Shown here: piece after piece, positions 38,476-47,980 of the stretch
Position numbering within the stretch: the stretch's first letter is position 1
Layout: each line of letters opens with the position of its first letter
Source: a virus
Length of the DNA stretch: 64,000 nucleotides
Direction: 5' to 3' (one strand)
IMG/VR virus record: IMGVR_UViG_3300000101_000006
Coordinates: 1 to 64,000 of that record
Program-made: the position numbers and the translations under genes
The notes under the pieces: generated by a model
Databases searched by the model: none
What the model saw: only the letters and a program-made list of their open reading frames with translations
Told to the model about the DNA's origin: nothing

Positions 38476-39741
38476 ATGACTAAGAAGATTAAAGTATTGA
38501 CCTTGAGCGATCATCCGTTGTCTCCTTCGGGCGTGGGCACTCAAACAAAATATGTTATTGAAGCTCTACTGAAGAGTGGAAAATTTGAAGTTCTATCTTT
38601 AGGTGGAGCAATGAAGCACAGAGATTATACCCCAACTGTTGTTGATCCGTACGGAGAAGATTGGAGAATCATTCCTGTAGATGGATATGGTACACAAGAG
38701 ATGATACGCTCAGTGATTCGTAATGAGAGACCAGATATATTATGGTTTATGACTGACCCTAGATTCTATGAGTGGTTGTGGGAGATGGAGAATGAAATCC
38801 GTCCACTGCTTCCAATGGTCTACTATCACGTCTGGGACAACAAGCCACTACCGATGTTCAATAAGAAATTTTATGAATCAAACGATCACATCGCTACAAT
38901 TTCTAGAATTACTCACGAATGCGTTCAAGGTGTTGCACCGGAAACTAGTTCGTCATATCTACCTCACGCGGTAGATTCTCAATACTTCTACCCTAGAACT
39001 TTGGAAGAAAAGAAAGAGTTGCGAAACCAGATAGTTCCAAAAGAAGATCAAGACAAGTTCATTGTTTTTTGGAACAATAGAAACGCTCGAAGAAAACAGT
39101 CTGGTACTTTGCTTTGGTGGTGGAAGGAATGGTTAGATAAGCGAGACCTATCCGATAAAGCTCAAATGATTATGCACACCAACCCATTTGATGTTCACGG
39201 ACAGAATTTAAATCAGATCGCAGAAGAACTTGGAATGTCCAATCGAGAAGTTGTATTTTCAACAAACAAGATTGCTTTGGATAAAATGTACTCTCTGTAC
39301 ACTATCGCAGATTGTACAGTTAATATTGCAGATGCTGAAGGTTTTGGCTTGGCAACATTGGAATCTCTTGCTTGTGGAACTCCCATTATCGTCAATATGA
39401 CCGGTGGATTGCAAGAACAAGTCATGGGTCAAGACGGACCTTTTGGTTTTCCAATTTATCCGATGGCCAAATCAATTATTGGATCTCAACAGGTTCCGTA
39501 TATTTTTGAAGATAGGATCTCAAAAGAACAATTGCATTCTGCACTTGATAAAATGTATGCCCTATCGATAGAAGAGAGACACGAACTTGGAATTAAAGGA
39601 GCAAAACATGTCGAAAACAATTATAACTTTGAACAATTTGGAAAAAAGTGGGTCAATCTTATGTCTAAGATTCACGAAGAGCATGGTTCTTGGGAGACAA
39701 GGAAAGGTTACGTTGGAGTTACGTTCAAGGAAGTCGCATGA
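38476..39741 (+). CDS. Glycosyltransferase, GT4/GT-B type (421 aa)
   Basis: 'GVGTQTKYVIEALLKSG' at the N-terminus and 'ADAEGFGLATLESLACGTPI' in the C-terminal domain fit GT-B glycosyltransferases (GT4-like) with the E-x7-E region. It would transfer a sugar from a nucleotide sugar onto a glycan. First gene of the glycan island, behind the terminator-embedded promoter. Confidence 0.8.
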   Translation: MTKKIKVLTLSDHPLSPSGVGTQTKYVIEALLKSGKFEVLSLGGAMKHRDYTPTVVDPYGEDWRIIPVDGYGTQEMIRSVIRNERPDILWFMTDPRFYEWLWEMENEIRPLLPMVYYHVWDNKPLPMFNKKFYESNDHIATISRITHECVQGVAPETSSSYLPHAVDSQYFYPRTLEEKKELRNQIVPKEDQDKFIVFWNNRNARRKQSGTLLWWWKEWLDKRDLSDKAQMIMHTNPFDVHGQNLNQIAEELGMSNREVVFSTNKIALDKMYSLYTIADCTVNIADAEGFGLATLESLACGTPIIVNMTGGLQEQVMGQDGPFGFPIYPMAKSIIGSQQVPYIFEDRISKEQLHSALDKMYALSIEERHELGIKGAKHVENNYNFEQFGKKWVNLMSKIHEEHGSWETRKGYVGVTFKEVA

Positions 39742-40049
39742 AAGTGCCGGACGAATTAAGAATGTTGCCTGACGATGGACAAATGAGAATGTGGGCTAGC
39801 CAAGGCTACATGCATCACATATCTGAAGATATATATGATAATGAGATAACTTATAATGTTAATATGCGTTGGCTAAAGGAGATCAACAATATCAAACCGG
39901 GAAACTTGGTATCAACACCAGAAGAAGAAGTTGCCCTTGTTTTGGAGTTTATCTCCAAAGACTTGCAAGGTTTTGATATATACAAGGTTCTCGTGAATGG
40001 CGAAGAGCACCTATATTCAACATTAGAGTTAGCAAATGTGGGAGATTAA
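39738..40049 (+). CDS. Hypothetical protein in the glycan island (103 aa)
   Basis: MKVPDELRMLPDDGQMRMWA; beta-rich C-terminal half with 'IKPGNLVSTPEEEVALVLEF', somewhat SH3-like. Start chosen on the ATGA overlap with the glycosyltransferase. Co-translated with its neighbours; function unknown. Confidence 0.6.
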   Translation: MKVPDELRMLPDDGQMRMWASQGYMHHISEDIYDNEITYNVNMRWLKEINNIKPGNLVSTPEEEVALVLEFISKDLQGFDIYKVLVNGEEHLYSTLELANVGD

Positions 40050-40466
40050 ATGAAAAAAACAATTATGGTATCAGGAGGTTTCGATCCTCCACACATTGGA
40101 CACATAAGAATGTTCAAAGAGGCTTCCAAGTGGGGCAAAGTTATTGTGGCTCTTAACTCTGATGAGTGGCTCATGAGAAAAAAGGGCTATGTATTCATGA
40201 CCTTTAAGGAGCGCATGGAAATCATCTCAGAATTCGCATCTGTTGAATATGTGATGGGTTTTGATGATGCAGATAATACAGCTTGTGATGCGATTATCTG
40301 TATGAAGCCCGACGCCTTTGCCAACGGCGGAGACCGCAAGAAAGAAAACACTCCGGAAATGGATGTGTGTGACGAATTAGGAATTCAAATGCTCTGGGGG
40401 ATTGGCGGACAAGATAAGCCGCAATCATCTTCATGGCTTGTTAATAAATTTTTGGAGAACAAATGA
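40050..40466 (+). CDS. Cytidylyltransferase-like nucleotidyltransferase
   Basis: The 138-residue protein has 'GGFDPPHIGHIRMF' (HIGH at 15-18) and 'NGGDRKKENTPE', the nucleotide-binding motifs of the RfaE2/TagD-like family, at the usual length. It would make a CDP- or ADP-linked alcohol or sugar (for example ADP-heptose-like or CDP-glycerol-like); the substrate cannot be fixed. Overlaps the next gene by four bases. Confidence 0.8.
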   Translation: MKKTIMVSGGFDPPHIGHIRMFKEASKWGKVIVALNSDEWLMRKKGYVFMTFKERMEIISEFASVEYVMGFDDADNTACDAIICMKPDAFANGGDRKKENTPEMDVCDELGIQMLWGIGGQDKPQSSSWLVNKFLENK

Positions 40467-41683
40467 AAAAGAAAATTTTCGTAAGAGCCCCCGTCTTAAC
40501 GGCAAGTGGCTATGGAGAACAGGCTCGTTTTGCTATGAGAGCATTGCGATCTAGAGAGGATCTGTTTGATATTTACATTCAACCCATTCCATGGGGCAAA
40601 ACTGGTTGGATCTGGGAAAACAACGAAGAACGAGAGTGGATGGATGCTAGAATTGCTGAGACTCAAATTCTTTTGCAACAAAAAAATCTCCAACCAGACA
40701 TCTCACTTCAAGTAACGATACCAAATGAGTTTCAAAAGTTGTGTCCAATAAATATTGGCTTCACTGCTGGAATCGAAACAGATCGAGTATCCCCTATTTG
40801 GTTAGAGAAAGGAAATGAGATGGACAAGATTCTTGTTGTTTCCGAACACGCCAAGACAACATATGAAGGAACAACTTCTTTACTTCAATTTGGGACAAAA
40901 TACAAACTACAAACTCCAATTGAAGTCGTCCATGAGACAACTCCACATGCACAATCACCAGAAGAGATCTTGGGTTTCAACCCTCGTCATGACTTCAACT
41001 TTTTAGTTGTATCGCAATTTGGCCCTCGAAAGAATTTTGAAAACACAATCACTTGGTTCGTTGAGAAATTTCAAGATAAAGATGTGGGACTAATTCTCAA
41101 GACATCGATTAAAGGATCATCACGTATAGACTTGGAACAAACTGAGGCTCGCTTAAAGGGTCTTCTGAGTCGTTTTCCTGATCGGAAGTGTTCTGTGTCT
41201 CTGCTTCACGGAGATCTCTCTGAGGGGCAAATGAGGGGCCTTTATGAGCATGATAAGGTGAAAGCTTTGGTGAACATTGCTCACGGAGAAGGATTTGGAC
41301 TTCCATTGTTCGAAGCTGCTCGAACAGCTCTTCCAATCATTACCATTCCTTGGTCTGGTCAAATGGACTTTTTGAGACATGGTGATAAGAACTATTTTGC
41401 CACCGTAAGTCACGTCACACGACCAGTACAACCGGAAGCAGTGTGGAAAGGCGTAATCGAAGAGAATGCAAATTGGGCATATGCTGAAGAAGGTTCGTAC
41501 AAAATGGCCCTTCAAATGGTTCATGAGCGCTGGAGTGAATATAAGACTCAAGCAGTGGAGCTTCAATGTTTGGTGAATGATAAATTCAACCCCGAAAATC
41601 TTTATGAAGGTTTTTGCAATGCGATTGAGAGTCTTTATGATGCAAATGTTGAGGTCGATGAGTGGGGCATTGAAGCAAAGTGA
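40463..41683 (+). CDS. Glycosyltransferase, GT-B type (406 aa)
   Basis: 'RAPVLTASGYGEQARFAMRA' N-terminal nucleotide-sugar region; 'VSQFGPRKNFENTI' and 'IAHGEGFGLPLFEAARTALP' in the C-terminal domain. Second glycosyltransferase of the island. Overlaps both neighbours. Confidence 0.8.
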   Translation: MKKKIFVRAPVLTASGYGEQARFAMRALRSREDLFDIYIQPIPWGKTGWIWENNEEREWMDARIAETQILLQQKNLQPDISLQVTIPNEFQKLCPINIGFTAGIETDRVSPIWLEKGNEMDKILVVSEHAKTTYEGTTSLLQFGTKYKLQTPIEVVHETTPHAQSPEEILGFNPRHDFNFLVVSQFGPRKNFENTITWFVEKFQDKDVGLILKTSIKGSSRIDLEQTEARLKGLLSRFPDRKCSVSLLHGDLSEGQMRGLYEHDKVKALVNIAHGEGFGLPLFEAARTALPIITIPWSGQMDFLRHGDKNYFATVSHVTRPVQPEAVWKGVIEENANWAYAEEGSYKMALQMVHERWSEYKTQAVELQCLVNDKFNPENLYEGFCNAIESLYDANVEVDEWGIEAK

Positions 41684-42615
41684 AAATTTTAATAATCGGA
41701 ACACCTAGAGCTCCAACGTTGAACGTTGGATCAAATGGCCTTGGGAGACATGTTTATGACTTTTTGAAATTGTTTGTTAAGCAAGGTTGTGAAATAACAA
41801 CAATCTTACACCCAGCGTCCAAGCTAGAGTGGGATAGTGTGAAACAATTACATTTCACAGATGAGGTATCATCCGTACATGACATTAGAAAGTTAATTTT
41901 GATGGAAAAATACGATGTAATACTTGACAATACCCACTTTAAGATGTTGAGTAGGAATTATCACAAAGACAATTTACCTATTGTAAATTTTATCCACGAT
42001 GAAGAGTGCCCCTATGTTCCACCCAATTGCCTGTTGGGGAATTTACATCAAAAACAAAAATATACCAGCGGAAAAGTATTTAAGACTGGAGTTATTTTTG
42101 ATAATTATAATCTATATGAAGAGAAAGAAAATTATTTTTGCTTTGCTGGTAAATTAGAACATAGAAAGGGCTTTGATATTGCCCTAGAAGTTGCAAATAG
42201 GACCGGTATAGAGATTAAGTTCGCAGGACCAGACATAGCTGGTGTCGCAGACTCTCTTCCGTCTTGGGTTGGAGAGATAAAAGATCGTGAAAAATTTTGC
42301 GATTTCGTAGGTAAATCTCAAGGCTTATTTTATCCAAGTAGGTCAGACGCTGGTGGTATGGGAATATGGGAGGCAGCTGCCTTGGGTACTCCTACAATTA
42401 CGACATTTTCATCTGGAGCAAGGTGCAATGTCATTCATGAAAAAACAGGATTTATCGCAAATAATATTGAGGATTTATGCAATGCAGTTGATAAAGTAAG
42501 AAAGTTGAATCCAAAAAGTGTAAGACAAGAGTCTTCTAAAGTTTGGGATTTGTCCGAAAACTTTAAACAAATTTATGAACTATTAAGTGAAGTCGGGATG
42601 GGAAGAAGATGGTAA
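41680..42615 (+). CDS. Glycosyltransferase-like protein, GTG start (311 aa)
   Basis: The GTG overlaps the preceding stop. 'GSNGLGRHVYDFLKLFVKQG', 'CFAGKLEHRKGFDIALEVAN' and 'GGMGIWEAAALGTPTITTFS' fit a GT-B enzyme, shorter than its neighbours. Third glycosyltransferase. Codon usage is more A/T-rich. Confidence 0.75.
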   Translation: MKILIIGTPRAPTLNVGSNGLGRHVYDFLKLFVKQGCEITTILHPASKLEWDSVKQLHFTDEVSSVHDIRKLILMEKYDVILDNTHFKMLSRNYHKDNLPIVNFIHDEECPYVPPNCLLGNLHQKQKYTSGKVFKTGVIFDNYNLYEEKENYFCFAGKLEHRKGFDIALEVANRTGIEIKFAGPDIAGVADSLPSWVGEIKDREKFCDFVGKSQGLFYPSRSDAGGMGIWEAAALGTPTITTFSSGARCNVIHEKTGFIANNIEDLCNAVDKVRKLNPKSVRQESSKVWDLSENFKQIYELLSEVGMGRRW

Positions 42616-43292
42616 AAAAAAGACCAATTATAAACTGTAGAGGCACGTTCATAAGACAAGTGTCCAATATGAGGAAATCAAATAGTTACCTGGAGATTGG
42701 ACTAAGTGAAAATCCTAGAGCTCCATATCGGTTGGTGGATATGCAAGACAAAACATCTATAGATATGAGGAAAGAAACAAATCCAGACTTTTGTATGGCC
42801 TCGGATGATTTTTTTAAAAAATTAAACGATGGCTTAACGAAATTTAATAAAGACAAGAAGTGGGATTTGATTTTTATCGATGGCGATCATTTCGCGGAGC
42901 AAGTATATAAAGACCTATGCAACTCTTTTGAGCACCTAAGTGATGATGGGATTATATTCCTCCATGATTCTCTTCCATGGAGATACGATATGACAATTGA
43001 GTGGCATGTTGGAACAAAAGAAGCTACTTGCCAAGATGCTTGGAAGGTTGTAGAATATTGCCTAAAGGAACGAGAGGATATGCACGTAGCGACCATTGAA
43101 GAGTTGGGTGGCGGCATAGGCGTTATTACCAAATCCAAAGGCTTAAGACGACCAATGCTAGAAAAATCCTTCAATAGATTTTATCAGTATGGAGTGTATG
43201 AGAGGGATAGGTTCAAAATGATGAATTGTATCCAACCATCTAGTATTTTAGATTGGTTAGATAATCCAAGTTACTCTTTCGGCAAAACTTGA
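42609..43292 (+). CDS. SAM-dependent methyltransferase (Methyltransf_24-like)
   Basis: 'SYLEIGLSE' (26-34) is motif I and 'WDLIFIDGDHFAEQV' (85-99, DGDH at 91-94) is the post-motif of glycan-cluster class I methyltransferases. Likely methylates a sugar. No clear ribosome binding site; it relies on the overlap with the preceding gene. Confidence 0.75.
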   Translation: MVKKRPIINCRGTFIRQVSNMRKSNSYLEIGLSENPRAPYRLVDMQDKTSIDMRKETNPDFCMASDDFFKKLNDGLTKFNKDKKWDLIFIDGDHFAEQVYKDLCNSFEHLSDDGIIFLHDSLPWRYDMTIEWHVGTKEATCQDAWKVVEYCLKEREDMHVATIEELGGGIGVITKSKGLRRPMLEKSFNRFYQYGVYERDRFKMMNCIQPSSILDWLDNPSYSFGKT

Positions 43293-43293
43293 T

Positions 43294-44049
43294 ATGACAA
43301 ATTTCAATTTTGATCAATTCTATAATTTGGGATATCAAGTTTTGCCTAATATCTTGAGCGACCAGCAGGTTCTACGCTTAAAACATCGATTAGATGAAAT
43401 ATACCAGATTCAACTTTCCGAATTTGGAGAAGAAGACATGGCACTGATAGGTGAATCGGATACTGTACGGGCTCCATTCCTGTATGATGATTTATTCATT
43501 AATCTTTTTAGTGGTCCATTCGCCAAGACTGTAACTACGAAAATCTTAGGAGAGCATAGAATTTTAAGTTTGCAAAATGCAATACTGGTAAGACCAGGAA
43601 AGTCACATCATCAATCTTCTTATCATCGTGATATTGTACATCAAAATTTTACCTCCTCAACTCCATTGGCAATTAATTTATACTATTGCTTGGACAACTA
43701 CAACCTAGATACTGGTGGTACTCATTTTTTAGCTTCAAGCCATAGACTTGACCATTTTCCAAAAAATCAACAGCCACATATTCCAAATATTTCAGCGGGA
43801 TCAGTAGTACTGTTTGACTCAATGATCTATCACAAATCTGGAGCCAATATTTCAAACTCAGATAGATACGGCATAAATAACATGTTTACATTACCTTTCA
43901 TAAAGCAACAAATTGACTATCCATCAATATTAAAAACCCCGACCAACGATAAAGATTTAAATCAACTTTTTGGCTTCCATAGTAGAGAATTTGATAATGT
44001 CATTGGCTTTAGGAAGTATAGACTTGAGAGGTTTGGTAATGACAAGTAA
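43294..44049 (+). CDS. PhyH-like Fe(II)/2-oxoglutarate dioxygenase
   Basis: H111-R-D113 ('SYHRDIVH'), H180 ('MIYHKSGAN') and R191 match the metal and 2-oxoglutarate ligands of phytanoyl-CoA dioxygenase-like enzymes. 'LDTGGTHFLASSHRLD' is a typical core. It would hydroxylate a sugar or lipid precursor. Overlaps the next gene by 11 bases. Confidence 0.8.
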   Translation: MTNFNFDQFYNLGYQVLPNILSDQQVLRLKHRLDEIYQIQLSEFGEEDMALIGESDTVRAPFLYDDLFINLFSGPFAKTVTTKILGEHRILSLQNAILVRPGKSHHQSSYHRDIVHQNFTSSTPLAINLYYCLDNYNLDTGGTHFLASSHRLDHFPKNQQPHIPNISAGSVVLFDSMIYHKSGANISNSDRYGINNMFTLPFIKQQIDYPSILKTPTNDKDLNQLFGFHSREFDNVIGFRKYRLERFGNDK

Positions 44050-44743
44050 AGCAATAATTACACAATCTAATTATGTACCATGGAAGGGGTATTTCACCAG
44101 TATGATTTCCGCAACTCACCTGGTGTTGTATGATGATATGCAATACACCAAAAGAGACTGGAGGAATAGAAACAAAATCATAACCAGAAGCGGCCCAAAG
44201 TGGTTATCAATTCCAGTGGATACTAAAGGCAAGTATCATCAAAAAATTAACGAAACCAAAATAAAAGACCCCGATTGGAATCTAAAACATTGGAATAATA
44301 TAAAGGAAAATTATAGAAAAGCTCCATTTTTTTCTGACTATGGAAAGGTGATTGAAGAAATTTACCTAAAAGAATTACAGGGCGTGGAATACTTATCATC
44401 TATAAATCGTAAGATTTTGGAAAGATTCATACAAATGTTGGGGTTGCAAATAGAAATTATTGACTCTAGAGATTTTGATCTAATTGGAAACAAAACAGAA
44501 AAATTAGTAAACATTTGCAAAGACTTAGATGCAACTGAATACTTTACTGGACCAGCTGCAAAATCCTATATGCAAGAGGACCTATTCACATCACAAGGTA
44601 TCAAGGTGAATTATTACAACTTAGACGGCTTTCAGGAATATAATCAAATGTGGGATGGTTTTGATCATTTTGTGAGCATTATAGATATGTTCATGAACTT
44701 AGGAGAGGACACGATAAAATATTTTAATCGGGAGATGGAATGA
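44039..44743 (+). CDS. WbqC-like family protein (234 aa)
   Basis: 'ITQSNYVPWKGYFTSMISAT' and 'WRNRNKIITRSGPKWLSIPV' are hallmark stretches of the WbqC family, found in polysaccharide clusters; the exact reaction is not settled. The ATG within the preceding gene end was chosen because earlier starts would add unrelated residues. Confidence 0.8.
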   Translation: MTSKAIITQSNYVPWKGYFTSMISATHLVLYDDMQYTKRDWRNRNKIITRSGPKWLSIPVDTKGKYHQKINETKIKDPDWNLKHWNNIKENYRKAPFFSDYGKVIEEIYLKELQGVEYLSSINRKILERFIQMLGLQIEIIDSRDFDLIGNKTEKLVNICKDLDATEYFTGPAAKSYMQEDLFTSQGIKVNYYNLDGFQEYNQMWDGFDHFVSIIDMFMNLGEDTIKYFNREME

Positions 44744-45405
44744 AAAGTAAAAAATTAATTTTATTCGGTGAAGGATTGTATACAGAAGTTGCATACCAAT
44801 ACTTCACAGATGATAGTGAATATGATGTGGTTTGTTTTACAAAAGATGATGGATACATTTCTTCCGAAGACTACTTGGGCCTACCAATGATCAAGTTTTC
44901 AGAAATACAAGATAAATATCCCCCTTCTGATTACGACATGCATGTCGCCGTAAGCTATACTGACATGAACAAGCTTAGGGAAAGAGTTTATCGTGAAGCG
45001 AAAGAGAAAGGTTACAAACTTCCTTCTTACATTAGTTCAAAATGCACTAACATGACAAAACATGACATTGGCGATAATTGCTTCATTTTTGAAGACAATA
45101 CTATTCAACCGTTTGTTAAAATAGGCGCCAATGTAATTTTGTGGAGCGGTAATCACATTGGCCACCATAGTACCATTAAATCCCATAACTTTATTAGTTC
45201 TCACGCTGTAATCTCAGGACAATGTACTGTGGAATCAAATTGTTTTATTGGAGTTAATAGCACCATAGGTCACGGAGTAACAATCGCAAAATCCACCTTG
45301 CTTGGTGCAGGTGCAATCATTACTAAAAATACAGAGAAGGAATCTGTTTATGTACCTGCTAGGTCTATAAAACTTGGGAAAAAAAGCACAGAGTTTAAAT
45401 TATGA
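44740..45405 (+). CDS. Left-handed beta-helix acyltransferase (NeuD/PglD-like)
   Basis: The 221-residue protein has an N-terminal Rossmann-like half ('LILFGEGLYTEVAYQYF') and a C-terminal hexapeptide-repeat helix ('GANVILWSGNHIGHHSTIKS', 'NCFIGVNSTIGHGVTIAKST'), as in sugar O- or N-acetyltransferases. It would acetylate an amino sugar, consistent with the aminotransferase nearby. Confidence 0.8.
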   Translation: MKSKKLILFGEGLYTEVAYQYFTDDSEYDVVCFTKDDGYISSEDYLGLPMIKFSEIQDKYPPSDYDMHVAVSYTDMNKLRERVYREAKEKGYKLPSYISSKCTNMTKHDIGDNCFIFEDNTIQPFVKIGANVILWSGNHIGHHSTIKSHNFISSHAVISGQCTVESNCFIGVNSTIGHGVTIAKSTLLGAGAIITKNTEKESVYVPARSIKLGKKSTEFKL

Positions 45406-46289
45406 ACCAGTTTGAGTGGAAAAAAAGAGGACTGATCTATTCACCAAGTAATAGTGACTCAAAACTGATGACACATGCATCTAACCCGTTGGCTACTCAT
45501 TTAGATGGCGATATTTTTAGGGTTTTTTATAGTGGCCGAGATTGCAACAATAGATCCTCGGTTTCATATGTGGATATTGACTTTAGAACATTTGATATTG
45601 TAGACGATTACAAGAAGCCAATTATCTGCTTCGGTCATAAACACAGTTTCTACTCTCATGGAATTACGATTGGAAACCTTTGGGAATCCAATGGGGAAAA
45701 GTTTGTAGGATTTATGGGCTGGCAACACAGGACAGGTCAGCATTGGAGGGGAGATATAGGAAAGTTCAACCTTTCCACAAAGGAAGTTAGTTTAGTTTTG
45801 AGTAAAAACAATGTTGACAAAGTTAGCCTCTCCTACCCATTTGTCTTAAAGGACGAGGGCATCTATAAGATGTGGTATGGTTCAACAATTTCATGGTCTT
45901 CTGAGAACAATGAGATGGTACATGTATTGAATTACGCAGAATCTTTAGATTCTATAAAGTGGGATACCAAAGGCGAAGCAATCCCATGGCAAATCGGCGA
46001 AGCCCAAGCATTTTCTAGACCAAGCGTCCTCAAGGTGAATAACGAATATCATATGTGGTACTCCTATAGAACCGGTGATGGTACACCTTATAGAATTGGG
46101 TATTCAAATAGTATAGATGGTCTTGAGTGGAAAAATTCAAAAAGCAACATTGATGTATCTGAACTTGGGTGGGACTCTGAGATGATATGTTACCCATTTG
46201 TATTTAAGCATGACAACACTCTTTTCATGTTGTACAATGGTAATGGTCACGGAAAAACAGGCTTCGGACTGGCTACTTGCAAAATTTAA
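45402..46289 (+). CDS. GH43/32-like beta-propeller protein (295 aa)
   Basis: Repeated blades such as 'FRVFYSGRDCNNRSSVSYV', 'IYKMWYGSTISWSS' and 'YHMWYSYRTGDGTPYRIGYS' fit a five-bladed propeller of glycosidase-like proteins. No catalytic acids can be assigned with confidence. Propellers of this kind occur in O-antigen-like clusters as binders or trimming enzymes. Confidence 0.7.
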   Translation: MNQFEWKKRGLIYSPSNSDSKLMTHASNPLATHLDGDIFRVFYSGRDCNNRSSVSYVDIDFRTFDIVDDYKKPIICFGHKHSFYSHGITIGNLWESNGEKFVGFMGWQHRTGQHWRGDIGKFNLSTKEVSLVLSKNNVDKVSLSYPFVLKDEGIYKMWYGSTISWSSENNEMVHVLNYAESLDSIKWDTKGEAIPWQIGEAQAFSRPSVLKVNNEYHMWYSYRTGDGTPYRIGYSNSIDGLEWKNSKSNIDVSELGWDSEMICYPFVFKHDNTLFMLYNGNGHGKTGFGLATCKI

Positions 46290-46299
46290 AAAATAAAGC

Positions 46300-46328
46300 T
46301 TGATTAATTAAGAATAATATGCTATAAT
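46300..46328 (+). promoter_or_regulatory. sigma70-type promoter
   Basis: TTGATT, 17 bp, TATAAT, between the propeller and the DegT-like genes. It gives the last two island genes their own promoter. Confidence 0.65.
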
Positions 46329-46352
46329 GATTTGTAACAATAGGAGTTTAAA

Positions 46353-46967
46353 ATGAGACATAACCCATATAGAATAGTCAAAATGTTTGAAGAGACAGTG
46401 GCCGACTACTGCGGCTCAAAATATGCAGTATCAACTGATAGTTGCACTGATGCATTGCTGCTTTGCTGTGAGTACTATCATGTTGACAACGTAACGATTC
46501 CATCCAAGACATACTTGTCTGTACCTCAGTCCATCCTCCACGCAGGAGGCACTCCAGTCTTTAGAGATTATAGTTGGAAGGGCATATATCAATTAGAACC
46601 CTATCCTATCTGGGACGCCGCGAAAAGATTTACAAGTAACATGTACATTCCGGGATCTCTAATGTGTCTATCTTTTCACATCAAGAAGCACTTGAAAATA
46701 GGAAAGGGAGGCATGATACTAACTGATAGCGAAGAAGCAGCTAAATGGTTTAGAAAGGCTCGATATGAAGGTCGCGGAGAAGTGATGTATCATGAAGACG
46801 ATATTGAGATTAATGGCTGGAATGCTTATATGTCTCCCGAACAAGCCGCAAGGGGTCTAATGCTTATGCAGAATTATCCGGACCACGTAGATGACCTACC
46901 AGAGCTACCATCCTATAGAGATCTAAGAGAGTTTCCACTGTTCAAAGACGTAGAGGTGGTAAGATGA
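46353..46967 (+). CDS. Shortened DegT/DnrJ-type aminotransferase
   Basis: It has the PLP-lysine region 'SFHIKKHLKIGKGGMI' (K112) and 'WDAAKRF' (Asp88), but is only 204 residues against about 370-400 in the family. The C-terminal domain is largely missing and the gene overlaps the next one by four bases. It may be a truncated but active minimal form or a degenerating gene. Confidence 0.75.
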   Translation: MRHNPYRIVKMFEETVADYCGSKYAVSTDSCTDALLLCCEYYHVDNVTIPSKTYLSVPQSILHAGGTPVFRDYSWKGIYQLEPYPIWDAAKRFTSNMYIPGSLMCLSFHIKKHLKIGKGGMILTDSEEAAKWFRKARYEGRGEVMYHEDDIEINGWNAYMSPEQAARGLMLMQNYPDHVDDLPELPSYRDLREFPLFKDVEVVR

Positions 46968-47920
46968 AGTTGATAGTGATAACTGGATGTTTGGGCCTTA
47001 TTGGTAACCATGTGACAAGACAATGTTTGAGCAAAGGATGGAGAGTGTTAGGGATAGATAAGATGACCTATGCTGCTAATGATTGGGCACTACAGGAATT
47101 TTCAGCCAATGAGAATTTTACATTCATGAAAAAAGATATTTGTGATCTCAAAACCCTACCTGACTGTGACTATGTAATAAACATAGCAGCAGAGTCACAT
47201 GTTGAAAATAGTATTAGAGACTCAGATGTATTCATGCAATCTAATGTGATTGGAGTAAAGAATCTCCTAAACATTATAAAAGATAAACATGGTAACGTAT
47301 TTAAGAGACCAGTGTTTTTTCACTTTAGTACCGATGAAGTGTATGGAGATATCAAAGCAGGTTCTCACATTGAAACAGATATCTTAAAACCTAGCAATCC
47401 TTATTCTGCCTCGAAAGCAGCTGCAGACATGTTAGTTCTTGCATGGTCTAGGACATATGATTTGGATTATATAATTTTGAGACCTACAAACAATTACGGC
47501 ATTGGACAATATTGTGAAAAATTGATACCGCTATCAGTGAAATTGTTGTCTTTAGGTAGAAAGATAAATCTCCACGACAAAGGTCAACCAGTTAGAAATT
47601 GGCTACATTCTTCTGATACTGCACAAGCAGTGATAAAAATCATAGAGTCAGGCAGAATTAACGAGATCTTCAATGTTGCTGGTAACTTAGAACAGAAAAA
47701 CTATGAAACTGCGACTAAAATAGTAACATCGTTTCATGCAGATATGTCATCTGACTCGGTTTCGTCTTTTTTTAATCTAGAGCATGTTCGAAAGGGTCAA
47801 GATGTTAGGTATGCCCTAGACGATTCAAAGTTAAAAAAACTAGGATGGTCTCCATCCAAAAACTTTGATGATGAAATTGTTTCTATAGTAAAATATTATA
47901 AAAATAATTTTAAATGGTAA
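46964..47920 (+). CDS. RmlB-like NAD-dependent sugar dehydratase/epimerase
   Basis: Residues 8-14 give GxxGxxG; 'STDEVYG' (122-128) and Y147xxxK151 are the active-site residues of dTDP-glucose 4,6-dehydratase-type enzymes. It probably makes a 4-keto-6-deoxy nucleotide sugar that the adjacent DegT-like enzyme would aminate. The 318-residue length is near the family norm. Confidence 0.85.
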   Translation: MKLIVITGCLGLIGNHVTRQCLSKGWRVLGIDKMTYAANDWALQEFSANENFTFMKKDICDLKTLPDCDYVINIAAESHVENSIRDSDVFMQSNVIGVKNLLNIIKDKHGNVFKRPVFFHFSTDEVYGDIKAGSHIETDILKPSNPYSASKAAADMLVLAWSRTYDLDYIILRPTNNYGIGQYCEKLIPLSVKLLSLGRKINLHDKGQPVRNWLHSSDTAQAVIKIIESGRINEIFNVAGNLEQKNYETATKIVTSFHADMSSDSVSSFFNLEHVRKGQDVRYALDDSKLKKLGWSPSKNFDDEIVSIVKYYKNNFKW

Positions 47921-47925
47921 AACAC

Positions 47926-47954
47926 TTGACAAGAGCCATTATTTGTGATATAAT
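47926..47954 (+). promoter_or_regulatory. Consensus sigma70 promoter
   Basis: TTGACA, 17 bp, TATAAT, then a TAGGAG site for the gene at 47981. Opens the next operon, which includes the late sigma factor. Confidence 0.8.
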
Positions 47955-47980
47955 GGTATTATAAATTATAGGAGATTATT

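Noticed and set aside
41153-41704. 183-codon open frame on the - strand
   Set aside because: It lies opposite a clear glycosyltransferase gene and shows no start signal.
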